A DNA stretch of 64,000 bases, from the NCBI GenBank assembly GCA_004794785.1, contig SJOL01001073.1, forward strand, positions 4,178 through 68,177, in the 5' to 3' direction. Numbering within the stretch: position 1 is the stretch's first letter; each line of letters opens with the position of its first letter. Shown here in pieces: positions 11,270 to 22,019 of this stretch. This stretch comes from Opisthorchis felineus. Lineage: Eukaryota > Platyhelminthes > Trematoda > Opisthorchiida > Opisthorchiidae. Position numbers and translations under genes: made by a program. The notes under the pieces were generated by a model. The model made no database searches. It saw only the letters and a list, made by a program, of their open reading frames with translations, and was not told the origin of the DNA.

Positions 11270-12860
11270 TAAAGAATATTTGTGTTATACCGGGACAGCA
11301 CACTGATTACATTGCCCATTCTGTCCTTGAAAACTGGAGATGCTTTTAGCATCGATCAACGGTACCCATGCGTACAATCGAGGCGATCATGGAGACAGTT
11401 GAATTGTTGAATGGAATTTCGGTTCCACGCACAATGTTTGTTATCATTTCATGCAAAATGACTGGTAAAACTGATTCACATTGCTTGGTTTCACTACTGA
11501 CAAGTTTGCCAGCATCTGTACTTAAGTGAGTCCTTGCGCAGATGCTCGCATGCATGGCCTGTCATAATCCTGCGGATTTCTCCCCCCTTTCGTCACCTAA
11601 TTCAATGAAACAATTTGAAAGACCTCGTGGTCAGCTGATCAAACTCATCATAAGCACTGTGCTTTTACAGGAGTCAGAATGACTCGTATCCTCACCCACC
11701 TGCTGTTCATTATCATCGCTGATGTCTCATGAATAGAAATTGTGAGGATAACTGGGCTGGCTTGCTGCCAGAATGATAAGGGTCTTCAGCCAAAGCCTTT
11801 GGTTGAAAGCCGCAGGATAGCAGCCTTTGTCCGAAAATGTGAGGGAAATGCAAGATTTAGCACATAGCTCAGCTCAATTGTTCGTAACCCTGAGAGGAAG
11901 GATAAGAAAACTGTGTTAGCCAGACCACTATCCGTTGACTTTTTTAACATGACAGGCTCTGTGGACTGCCTCAGCGTATTATGAAAGTGCATGGGCCACT
12001 GCACCTTGTTACATACCGGTTTTTCTGGGTGCAATCACGAGTTTCAAACAGAGACTCAGATTCGGGCGACATATATGGATAATGACACGCCGTTCAGTTG
12101 CTTCAACATCCCTCTCTAGTCCACTGAGAGTTTGGGTGTATGGGGTGGTAAATGGAAGACCTTTCCGGAGGAATTCGGCTTTCACAAGAATCATGCTAAC
12201 CACCTCTTGATCAAACTAAACACCAGAAGTCTACAGGATAAATACTCACTCCTTTGTTGGAAGCATAACCATCCCCGAGTAAGATTCCCTACTTTGAGGC
12301 GACAATATCCGAGCCGAAGCTGTCATTCAAGAGATAAACTTTGAACTCCTCTGTACTTTGCTGCTGATACCATTCAAGTTCCGATATCCACATGCGTTCC
12401 TGAAATTGATTTTCTCATCAGTATGTGGACGGTGATATCTAATGCAGTATACTGAAGAATTCAACAGGTAGCTAAATAACTGCGGTATTTTTTAACGTTA
12501 GCTAACGTTTGTACAATAGAACGACCATTCCGGGCATTTTAGGGAATCGGGCTTCTTGTGGTCTTCATATTTTAGCCCTTCACAAATCAGTGTGGTGCAA
12601 CAACCTCAATGGATGCAGTTTACACACTTTCGACGAAATATCCTAAAGAATTCCAGAATGTTTCGTTTACGGGGATGCTCTTTCTTGGGAGGGTGAGCAA
12701 TATTAGCATGCTTTCTGCACTGGAGTAATAGAATGTTATTGGTATCCGTTATTTTTACCCTAGCAGTTTTTATGGTATAACCTTTAATCTTGGCTTGAAA
12801 GAATTTTTCATATACTTAGTAATTAGACCTATCTGGGGTTCACAAACGCCTGGTAAACCT
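11270..12860. other. Stretch without a recognised gene
   Basis: Open frames do not exceed about 82 codons and none shows a motif. No repeat was matched. Confidence 0.45.
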
Positions 12861-12944
12861 GTCTATGATTCATCAGCTCCTGTCAGTTAGGCCACAGAAA
12901 TCGCTGGTTCTGTTATCTGGTTAACAGAGTTGTAATCATCTTTC

Positions 12945-13128
12945 ATCCCTAACACACTTTCGGTACCTAGCTGCAATGCTATCCGAGAGAAGCCTGAGGA
13001 CTGAGATTCTGTCAGGTTGCCTAAGCCTAGAGAGAAACAATCTAGATGCGGTGGTTGGGTTCGAACCATGGACCCTTCGATCAGTATGTTTGTGCTGTAA
13101 TTACTGAACTCTCTCAAGTTCATCTAGT
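12945..13128 (-). mobile_element. SINE family A copy
   Basis: Read on the minus strand, a tRNA-like head ends in a good B box (reverse of GGTTCGAACC at 13055-13064). The family A body follows: TCTAGGCTTAGGCAACCTG, CTCGGATAGCATTGCAGC and TAGGTACCGAAAGTGTGTTA. The body matches the copies at 33.3, 54.4 and 57.8 kb. It carries no ribozyme, which separates it from the hammerhead SINE. Confidence 0.65.
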
Positions 13129-13129
13129 C

Positions 13130-16100
13130 GAACTTAAAAAAGAGCGCGGAACGCACTGGACCTCCAGGAAAACGCTCTTCTCCACAGCGGGACCTAGAAA
13201 GGAGAAAGAGAGCTATCATGCGCTGGTTCGTCCCATTGTTCACCTGTATTATTTTTATTCGAATTTTAACTGCAAGACGTTCCAACGATTACGTTATTTA
13301 CTTAGTTAGGTCAAGTCTCCTCAAAAAAAGTTTCCTAGTTTGGAGGTTGACAAGTAAACTGAGCCTGTGATGGGAAATGTTTGAAGGAACCGCCTATAGA
13401 GAAGTAAATAAAAAATTTTGGGGCGGCTCTTTTCCAGTTCTGACGGATTTGCTTCTTCGACAGAGGATTTCAATTGAAAACGATTCGGTACCTCAAACGT
13501 TGTCTACTGATAGGGGGTGATTCTCGTTGAGAGATCTTGCAGTATGTTGCAACGGATTGCCCTGTTATTAAAAACCTACAACCAGCCGCTTTTCCAAAGA
13601 CCGAAGAGCCTCCGTTTACCGTTCTTCTTCGGGAATGCACAGATTTCGACCAGCGATATGTTTTGTTCCTGAATCCACGGATTTAATATCCGTACGTTTT
13701 AGTTGCGTAATCCAACAGACCTGCGAGAAATTGCTTTAAAATTCTGTCATTTCTACCCTTTTTATCATACTCCTTTTATTACGGACTAGCATGGACCCGT
13801 TATTTACTGGCATTGATGCGACCATATATATCTCACAAATTTCCTATTACGTTCCGTTACACAATCTGTTTTTTCGTTAGATAGTCAACCAACTCCAGCT
13901 TGATTGCTTTGTCATGATTTGATGTTGAAGAGAATGGGAAACGAATAGGCGATTAACAGGCATCAATGTCAACAAAGCACCGAATCCATTAGGCTTATCT
14001 TTGTGGTCTTGATCCAGCCGGACTCCTGCTCGCAGTCATGTTCGTCTGCCCTACTGGATGGTCACTGGTTTGTACGTATTATAGTCTGGGAAGCTGGTTT
14101 GGGTATGATATGACAATGAATAAAGTCAGACTAGTGAAGACTTAAAGGGGAATGGACACGAAATTCACTGATCGGTGCATCGTTTGTGTACGCATTAGTT
14201 TCCGGTGTGTTGAAATGTGGTCCCACAGAATCAGCCGATTGACAAACGGGAAAACCTGCTATAGGTTCCACCGGTTAACCAATAATTAAAAATTCTGTGG
14301 TGGGGTTCTGTTTTGAAGTAATATTCGTCGCTGAATTTACCTTTCTACATGGCGATATTTCTAATACGCTTGAGAATCCATATACTACATTCGGGATATG
14401 GTCGAAAAGATGCCGAGGGAAAGAAATTTTTGCTGCTTTACTTTTCAAGATTGACTCAGTAGCAAAATGCGGCGGAGTTCGTACTGGTCCAAGTGACCTG
14501 AATCGATTAACTTTACAAAATCTTTCATACGGTCCCCGAAAAAAACTTGATAACGATGGTTGGTGAACAGCTGCATCAGTCACCTGGATAAGGTTGAAAA
14601 TAGACACTTGGAAGTTGGAAACACCTGGAGATTATTAACTCATCGTAAGAGGTATTGAAATTTGAAATATTTCCCACGCTTCCTACAAGTTCATTTTGGC
14701 AGTGGATTCAATCACCTCATTTTATCAGCTATAAGCCTTGTACCATGGGTACGTTGGTTTCAGTTTAGACCAACGGAAATCGGGAGAGCTTGGGAGATAA
14801 GGCCCTGTATTGGAGGCGTTGGTAGTTCAGTTAGTTCGGAAACTGGGTAGCCACGCACTGAGGGCGGTAGCTTTGATACAAGAGCGCCACTGACTGCGCA
14901 ATAAGATTATTCCTGCCAGTGCCATTCACCATTGGTTTGTTGAGTCCAGGGATCCCCATCCAGTTGTTGACCCGACTCAGTTTAATGGTTAGTGTTTTCA
15001 TACCTCGTTGTCAGATCATACACTGTTCATCTCCCGGTCGCTTCCACTCAGCACAGGGTTGGGTGAAACGAAGCTCTGCGAGGCGGAATGGCAGTCACTG
15101 AACGTGCTTTCTAAATTATCGTCCTGAGATCTTCACTCCAAAAAGACCCCTTAGTAGGGGAAAGAAAAAACAGCCTTTTCTTATGGAGTCTACTTTCTTT
15201 ATTCGTGGTTGGAATTGGCTGGTAGACTTCCGAAAGTCCTACACAAACGACGTTAACCTAGTTCATCTAGTTTATGCTTATATTTCAGAATATGGAAAGT
15301 GATGGAAGCTGCGGTCGCATTTCTAAACGGCCTAGATGAACTGATAAAGCAGGTTCAGAAGCTGAGCTTGCCCAATAAATATTCATCTACGCATAAAGAT
15401 ACTACTTACAGAGTAATCTAATAGGACCCATAAAAGAAGCGCAATAACTGGATTTCGTGATGTCCATTCCGTTAGAAATGCAGGACAACACGGATGTAGG
15501 TACCTACGCGTGAGGATGATTTGGACAAATAGATGCAAGCATTTCAGCATCTTCACTTCATGCATGATCGTCCTGCCTTCGAGACTAGACAGCGTTAACT
15601 ACTTAGAAATGACAGGCTTTATATGTTATTATCGGGTTATACTGAGACGGAAGGAGAGAATTTGTGTTAGGACGACCAGTAAAGACGATTGCGAGTACAA
15701 TAGTGAGTAAGCGGAGAGAAGTGGTAACATCAGTCATGTACAGACCGACATTTGGAATTCCTTATTAGAAGATGCGGTGGGGCAGAGTTACTATACGTTT
15801 ACGATCGAATCAGCCCACGCATTTCGAAAAAGCTGGCACCGCGATAGGTAAGGGCATGTGATGAAACGGTTCAAACAGGGATTTTTTCCCCAGGCTCCTA
15901 CGAATATCTGTTGAATATGGACCGCTGTACCGCATCCGTATCAAATGCCTGAGTAGAAAGTGACAACTACAGTTTCCGCAGCCAAAATATCCTTCCTTTT
16001 AAGGTTGTTCCCAGCTAGATTTAAAATAACGGACAGCTGTTTCTGGATAACCATTCCTGGTTCATTTTGATACACGATTGGGCGCGTGGCCCACTGAGCA

Positions 16101-17255
16101 AAGGTTTTCGTTCAGCCGCCATCGCGTGCGTGTGACCAATTCCATGAAACTCTAGCATATATAGTTTTCACGGGTAAACGCTGAACAACTAATCTTTGTT
16201 GGCGCTGTTGTTCGTTCCATTGTCGAAATCCTCCGAGCCGCTTCAGTCTAAGTCTAGGAAACCCACCCAAGTTTTAGCTCACTTGCTTTATTCCCACCGT
16301 ATCGGTGCGTTATTTTCCGACTTTCCCCAAAAAAAGTTTAGTAAAGCAATTCTTCAGGATTCTAGATTATGATTATGACGTCTTTCGACGTCATAAGTTC
16401 TTCTCCAAAATAGTTCTTACGGTGTTAGTTCTTCTTGCAGTAACCACCGGACTAAGCGCTTGAACATTAGAGAAGAAAAATGTTCTGTAGAATGGGAAAA
16501 AACTTGGTTATTTCGTCCACATCTCAGCATGTTGTTTAACAAAAATATCACTTTCAGATTAGCTAGTTTTTCAGAACGAATAGTCCGCATTCATCCATGA
16601 AAAATGGCCCGTCTGAGCTTGGTGTTGCACAGACGTAAAGCGGCTAGTTTGGTGAGCCGAATAGGATTACTATGAACTGGTTGTTTCCGTTTTTTTATAC
16701 GAGCATAGGTATAATCAATTCTTGTTTTATAGGCGTAATCCAGGCGAACTAAGCAACTTTACGTCTGGTTACAGTTGGCTACACTTACAGATTTGACCAA
16801 GTGCGTCTTATATAAAACTGGAGAAATATGCTGCCGACGGAAAAGTGGTGAACCAAAACACGTTGACCGGTATGTGAACGAGACCGGATTTCACCAGCAC
16901 ATCTGCTGACCAACTGAGGTGACCAGTTCAGAAAAGTCAAGTGGACACGTGTATATATACAAAGTCATTTCGAGAAAAGGACACGACAGTACTAGTGCGT
17001 GTGAACACTTTAGAGTTTTCCCAATTGTTCTTTTGGCTAGCGCCATTGCTCGAGAACTGCATTTTTCGCAGGTTTATCAAACCTATTCGTAAGTACCATA
17101 CTCAGTACTTGTTGGAAACCCAAATTCTTGGAACCTCTGGTCTCTTTCACTTTCAAGGTCGCCCAGGGTCATATTTCAGGACTCGGGCGCGTCCAAACCC
17201 TGCGGACGGGCTGTCGAAACGTGGTGTGAGGGGAAAGCAAAACTGCATAAAATGC
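13130..17255. other. Long stretch without a recognised gene
   Basis: About 4 kb with only short open frames. The one clear structure is a perfect inverted repeat at 16373-16396. Confidence 0.45.
16373..16396. repeat. Perfect inverted repeat containing GACGTC
   Basis: A 10 bp arm, TTATGACGTC, is followed by a four-base spacer TTTC and the exact inverse arm GACGTCATAA. Each arm includes TGACGTC, close to the cAMP response element core. It is not followed by a T run, so it is not an obvious terminator. Its function is unknown. Confidence 0.5.
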
Positions 17256-17257
17256 TT

Positions 17258-17370
17258 AGTGGACTAGCGAAATACACTCATTTGCAAATCAATTTGGTTT
17301 TGTGAGAGACTCGCCTGGAACCCAGCTGAATCCCCCGTTTGTGATGTTTCCAGGACTACTTGGAAGGTCA
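17258..17370 (-). mobile_element. TIR-HHR element, terminal fragment
   Basis: Only one terminal repeat survives: TAGCGAAATACACTCATTTG, then CAATTTGGTTTTGTGAGAG, CTGGAACCCAGCTGAATCC and CGTTTGTGATGTTTCCAGG. It lies about 210 bp left of a nearly complete copy in the same orientation. Confidence 0.65.
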
Positions 17371-17569
17371 TTTTTAACTGTGCACTTTTAGCGTGAATTG
17401 CAAGAAATGCTGCCGTAAAAGCGCCATGCTTGTCACAACACATGCTCTCCCAAGTGAGGATCTTATGGTCAACGTAAAAACTGCGCACTTCTGGTGTGTT
17501 CAAGGTTTTACTGGCATATCCGACCCCGGAAGCTGCAAGGTTGTTTTCTCAGTGGGCAGTAAAAACTGA

Positions 17570-17578
17570 TTACTGGTT
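17570..17578. repeat. Possible target-site duplication, left copy
   Basis: TTACTGGTT occurs here and again at 17913-17921, directly bordering the TIR-HHR element at 17579-17912. A perfect 9 bp direct repeat at these borders is what an insertion would leave. Confidence 0.5.
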
Positions 17579-17912
17579 AGCGAAATACACTCATTTGCAA
17601 ACAAATTTGGTTTTGCGAGAGGCTCACCTGGAGCTCAGCTGAATCGCTCGTTTGTGATGTCTTCAGGCAACTGAATGTCCTGCGCCAGGACGCCTCATGT
17701 TTCTGTTGCTGCGATATTCGAGATATCGCGATACATGTATATACGGAATGCACTACTCATAAGGTTGCTGAAAATCCTTCGACAGCCCACTACCGGTTTC
17801 GCCCTTCTTGGGGCTCATCAGGTAGGCGCAGTCATAAACGCGAGATTCCAGGGTTTCCTGAGTTCCAAGGGAGAGTCTCCCGCAAAACTTAATTTGTTTG
17901 CAAATGAGTGGT
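17579..17912 (-). mobile_element. TIR-HHR element, complete copy with intact ribozyme
   Basis: This is the best delimited copy. The left end begins AGCGAAATACACTCATTTGC. The right end closes with GCAAATGAGTGGT, its inverse. The two repeats match through about 70 bp, with losses and substitutions in the middle. The ribozyme (17785-17827) is read on the minus strand, as is the palindrome block near 17716-17742. A 9 bp direct repeat, TTACTGGTT, borders both ends. An open frame of 149 codons runs through the element on the plus strand, but it is a reading of repeat sequence, not a gene. Confidence 0.8.
17785..17827 (-). ncRNA. Hammerhead ribozyme, type I, apparently intact
   Basis: Over all 43 positions this is the same sequence as the ribozyme at 7493-7535, on the opposite strand. 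Stem I pairs 17822-17827 with 17785-17790, stem II has four pairs with a six-base loop, and the CUGAUGA and GAAA core is unchanged. The predicted cut lies between 17791 and 17790. The flanks of the two copies differ at many sites, so the unbroken match in the ribozyme is notable. Confidence 0.85.
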
Positions 17913-17921
17913 TTACTGGTT
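17913..17921. repeat. Possible target-site duplication, right copy
   Basis: This is the second copy of TTACTGGTT, immediately after the element at 17579-17912. Confidence 0.5.
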
Positions 17922-17924
17922 GTT

Positions 17925-20460
17925 CGACCCGGATGCGGGCAAGTTGCCTGGACAGGCACGGAAACCAGTTGTTACCGAAGGACTCTTTTAAAAGTGAAAT
18001 GATAACAATGCAGCTGCTGCGCGCTTCTACACCAAACACTCCGAAAAATGACACGGAAGCAATAGGTAAAATATGTCGCACGCCACTAACTGGGAGCAAT
18101 AGAAAAAGGTTTAGTAGACTATAGACGGCGTGGTCCTTTTTACAGCCAGTTCCTTAGTCAGAAAGTCTAGCGAACCAAGGATAGCCAAACTGTTTATTTT
18201 CATCTGTCATTGGTACTCCTGAAGGGCGCAATCAGCATTCAGTGATCAAATCGGGTCAGTAATTCAGTTGTGTCAAAGGGCTTATGGTTTGGCTGATAAA
18301 TTGGTAAGTGGGGTGACTGTTTGCCTAATTTATGTTGTAGTTAGGTAAAGTTGCGTAAATCTAACCCGCCATGTCTTTCGCCTCAGATCTATCTTTGTTG
18401 GGGACTCGTAACTTCTGAGCTTATATGCACAATGCAATTGCTGCAGCTGGAGATTCAATGAAGTGCCCCTAGGCATACTGATATTATTCCATATAATGCG
18501 CGGCACCTCTGCCGCCTTCAGATTCCCTTTCGAAGATATTCGATACAGTTTCCGTTGTTTTTGAAGTAAGTAGTATGAGACAATAGCCTAAAATCCGTAG
18601 GTAGCCTACTATCGGCTTCGTCTTCTTTGGAACTTATTCGTTTGGTTGCAGTTCCCGGGGAGCTGAGACAATCAATCCCTGTCTTCAACTTTCGACCAAA
18701 TTGTCGTTCAAATCAGAGATTGATTGTCCCAACCTGAGGGGAGTACGCCTTGCTGATGCGTACCAGATAGGATGGAGACTTTAATAGACCGTCCGCGAAT
18801 TTTGAACAAGCGTCCCATACCAAGTATTTCAACGATTTTGAGCTCCTTTAACAGTCTCTAACACACTATAGGTATAGGCAGTAGCGCAAACTAGACATTC
18901 ACACATGTGGACCATACTCATTGTGTAACTTGATCCTTCAAGTATACGAAACCTTGTTCAGTAAAACGCCTTAAAAAACTGTTCATTTGTTTTGCACTCT
19001 CAAACATCCTGGAAATAATTGAACACTGACATTGATCAGCTGACTGTGATTGGCCGAACAGCAGTAGTGTGTAGTGTAGTGATTACTGGGATACATAGTT
19101 CGGCATCAGCTGGCTGTGTGTGTGAACAATTCTTAGTGCAGGGTCACGTGAGGTAAGCCATGTGGTCGAAGGTGCATGGGGCCACTTCCCGTATAAGCGT
19201 GAGCCACTTATAGGCGACTGGTAAGGTTTTAAACTGCTGTATCGGAGATTGCTGGTTGCAACATTCCTACTTACCGAAGTTTACGCTGCACGCGAATTCA
19301 ATCAAGGGCGAAAGAGCTGCACATTTTTTTATACCTTTTCAACATGGATTAGCCAACATGGAAGGATGAATTCCCGATGGAATATTGCTGACACCACGAT
19401 AAGAGTTTGCACCCTTACAGTAAGGTACACCCGTTCTGTCGTTCGCGATGGAGGCCTCCACACACAGGCAATATGTGGAGGTTTGGGACATTGGTGTTCT
19501 CGAATTAATGCTTAGGTTTTCTCGGAATATCGTATTTGTTTGCAATCGATAAAATAAACTGAACGCAAAATGTGTAGTCGGCGAGGTGGATAACAGATTT
19601 ACACGTCAAGTCAATTTGTCATTCTTCCCAAATCGAGTTGTTTGGCTTGAAACTGTTCATTCAAGCAAACTCAACATTTACGCGTTTTCCTTAGACAGAA
19701 TGGGCGAAAGCATCACCCTTTGAGCTAGGCTTTGAATTTTGTGTCTTATAGATCTGTATAATGCATCCACTCGCTGGCGATGTTCTGGAATACACGTAAC
19801 TCGAGTGCATTGCATGGTTGTTGGTCTGTTTGCGGAGCTTGGCAGTTGGAATGCAAACGCTTCGTCATTGATCAAGGAGACAGTGTCAGGCATCGTCACC
19901 CAGTGCCCGCACAAACCATTGCTCCTCGAGTGGTGGAGAAGCGTTTGCAGTCCGGCTGCCAATTTCGACAAAGAGACAAACAAAACAACCGTGTAGACAT
20001 TTTACTAAAGGAAAAAGAATTGGACAAAGTTCTAAGAATCCACAGAACAGTAATACATGCATTCAATTCCTACAAGTATATTGCTCTGTCTGAACGGCAA
20101 TTTGAGCATTTGTTTCCTTGAACCCATTTGATATTCACTCGACAGCGCGAGATACATATATTTTTACGAAATGCTTCAGAGCAAGTCCGTCGGATTTGTG
20201 CTAAACCTTGCAAGAACACCCACAAGTGTCTCTGATTTTTCTACCCAAATTCTGCCAACTCTATGGACATTCTTGTTGGTAAGCAATGACTTGTGAACAA
20301 TATATTTCACCAAAGTAAAGGAGACAAGTCATACTGTGTATCTGACCAGAGGTATTCAGTCAGTTTTACTGAGCAGGTTTCAAAACACTGTTCAAATGGA
20401 GAGATAGGCGTGCAGACTGAAGGTCAGCCTCTCCGATCTATTCGCAAAACATCAAAGCGC
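17925..20460. other. Stretch without a recognised gene
   Basis: Two overlapping open frames of 85-113 codons at 19678-20121 lack a recognisable domain or good splice sites. Nothing else stands out. Confidence 0.4.
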
Positions 20461-20463
20461 GAT

Positions 20464-20665
20464 AGACAGAGTGGCAGATATGCGCATAACGTGCAACGTG
20501 CATGCCCTACCCTAGTTCAACGTGGCTCAGCGTCTGTGGTTCGAACCCATCTCCGGCATCTCGGCTCCATTTTTCAAGACTTGAGCAACCTGGCGATATC
20601 ACAAACTCTGGTGCTCCCTTCGGGTGGTATGGCGGCTCGAAATAAAAAGTTTTTCAGCTGACAGA
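20464..20665 (+). mobile_element. SINE family A copy
   Basis: The B box GTGGTTCGAACCCATC is well kept near 20537 and the A-box part is weak. The body CATCTCGGCTCC, GAGCAACCTGGCG and CTCCCTTCGGGTGGTATGG matches the other family A copies. Confidence 0.65.
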
Positions 20666-20874
20666 TTATAGTTATTATTACGGTGCCTGGAAATGTGCTG
20701 TAAGTAGCGAAGTGTGTTGATCGGATCAGTAAATCTTTCATACACTTGGATCTAAAGTCACATAACGCATCCAATGGCTTCAGGTGAACCAGGTGCGGAA
20801 ATCCATTAGTGTGAGCCGGGTAAAAAATTCATTTCGGTAAATCTTCTTGTTTCCAGAGAGAGACTGTTTTAGAA

Positions 20875-20965
20875 CCTCCCTCGAGTTTTGTCTGATGCGA
20901 ACTGTTGTTGATTACCGATAAGGATGAAACAGCTGTACGTGGATTTATTTTGCCTGAAGGAGAAT
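20875..20965 (+). mobile_element. Repeat family B fragment
   Basis: This holds ATTACCGATAAGGATGAAAC and AGCTGTACG, the family B body, with a decayed upstream part. Confidence 0.45.
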
Positions 20966-21109
20966 TTTCAAACCTCTTTATACCACCAGCAAACTACAAG
21001 CAGTTCGGAAGATGAGACAATTGACACGATGTGAAAACCTGCCACCTGAAATCGAGCTGCCAGCCATCACTTGACCACGTGATGTTGATTCCATGAATGA
21101 AGGATGATT

Positions 21110-21275
21110 GAGCTATAGCTCGTGTAACTACTAGCTAGGAGGTCGTAGGTTCGAATCGTCCTGGAAATTCATGAAATGTTTTCCAATAAGGATCAAACGT
21201 CTACACAGTACTTCTCGCGTTTCCCGTATAGACCGACTCGGCTTGTAGAACGCAGTCCCGATTAGTAAATTTTTT
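21110..21275 (+). mobile_element. Repeat family B copy
   Basis: A tRNA-like head has a clear B box (AGGTTCGAATCGTCC near 21146). The body is TTTTCCAATAAGGATC, CACAGTACTTCTCGCG and ATAGACCGACTC. This copy best shows the tRNA origin of family B. Confidence 0.6.
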
Positions 21276-21819
21276 CATACATAGTCATAATCGGCTCTTT
21301 TCAGGCACTTCTAGTCTGTTAAGCAGCCACAAATTCTGCAATAGTTCCAAGGTAAGGCACTAAAGATTGAACCGGTTTTCAGGTCATTGTACTTTGGTAA
21401 AGTGGAACAAGCCGATTCGCGCACAGATTTTTGCACATTTGCACAGAATATAGACAAGCCAACCGATTTTCAGGCAGGCGAAATATCCAGCAGAAATGGG
21501 GTTACGGCCTCTTGGAGACAATGGATTTAAATAAATGGAGACATCCGTTTTCTGCTACAAATTTGTTGAAATATACTTGGAACATTTTGCCGTTATTGAA
21601 ACTTTGAAACTGGAATGAGCGTATTTTGCTGAGAGAGTACCAGGCGTCTGTTTGATACTCGTAAATTCAAGGCTTAATCTCGTCGTTAAATCATCATTTG
21701 ACATCAGTTGACATTGAAGGTCAACGTTACATCAAGGGATTTCGATCCCATGCACTACCAAGTTCAAAACTGTACTCTGTTTGGAATTACTTTGCATCAA
21801 GTTCCGAATGGGTTAGAAT

Positions 21820-22012
21820 GGTCCTCTTCCCTTTCTGATACAGTTAGTCCGGTTAGCCTACACGAAGACAGGTTTGGCATGCACTGGGCTGAATGCGTGG
21901 CCTTATTAGAGGTCATCAGCAGAACATATCCTTGACCGTTCTGGGATTCTAACTTCGGACACTTGATGTGTGATGCAAACGTGTTACCTCTACGTCACCA
22001 TTACACGCATTA
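21820..22012 (-). mobile_element. Hammerhead SINE copy
   Basis: Read on the minus strand, the head has an A-box region (near 21990-22012) and a B-box-like GAAGTTAGAATCCCA. A hammerhead region follows at about 21881-21925, then the tail CGTGTAGGCTAACCGG. CUGAUGA is kept but the GAAA is lost (CACGC), so it is inactive. The order of parts matches the copies at 10.1 and 57.3 kb. Confidence 0.6.
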
Positions 22013-22019
22013 CGTAATT

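Noticed and set aside
17675..18124. 149-codon plus-strand frame
   Set aside because: Its first half is the TIR-HHR element read in antisense; the near-same peptide appears in reverse at 7415-7645 because the element is repeated.
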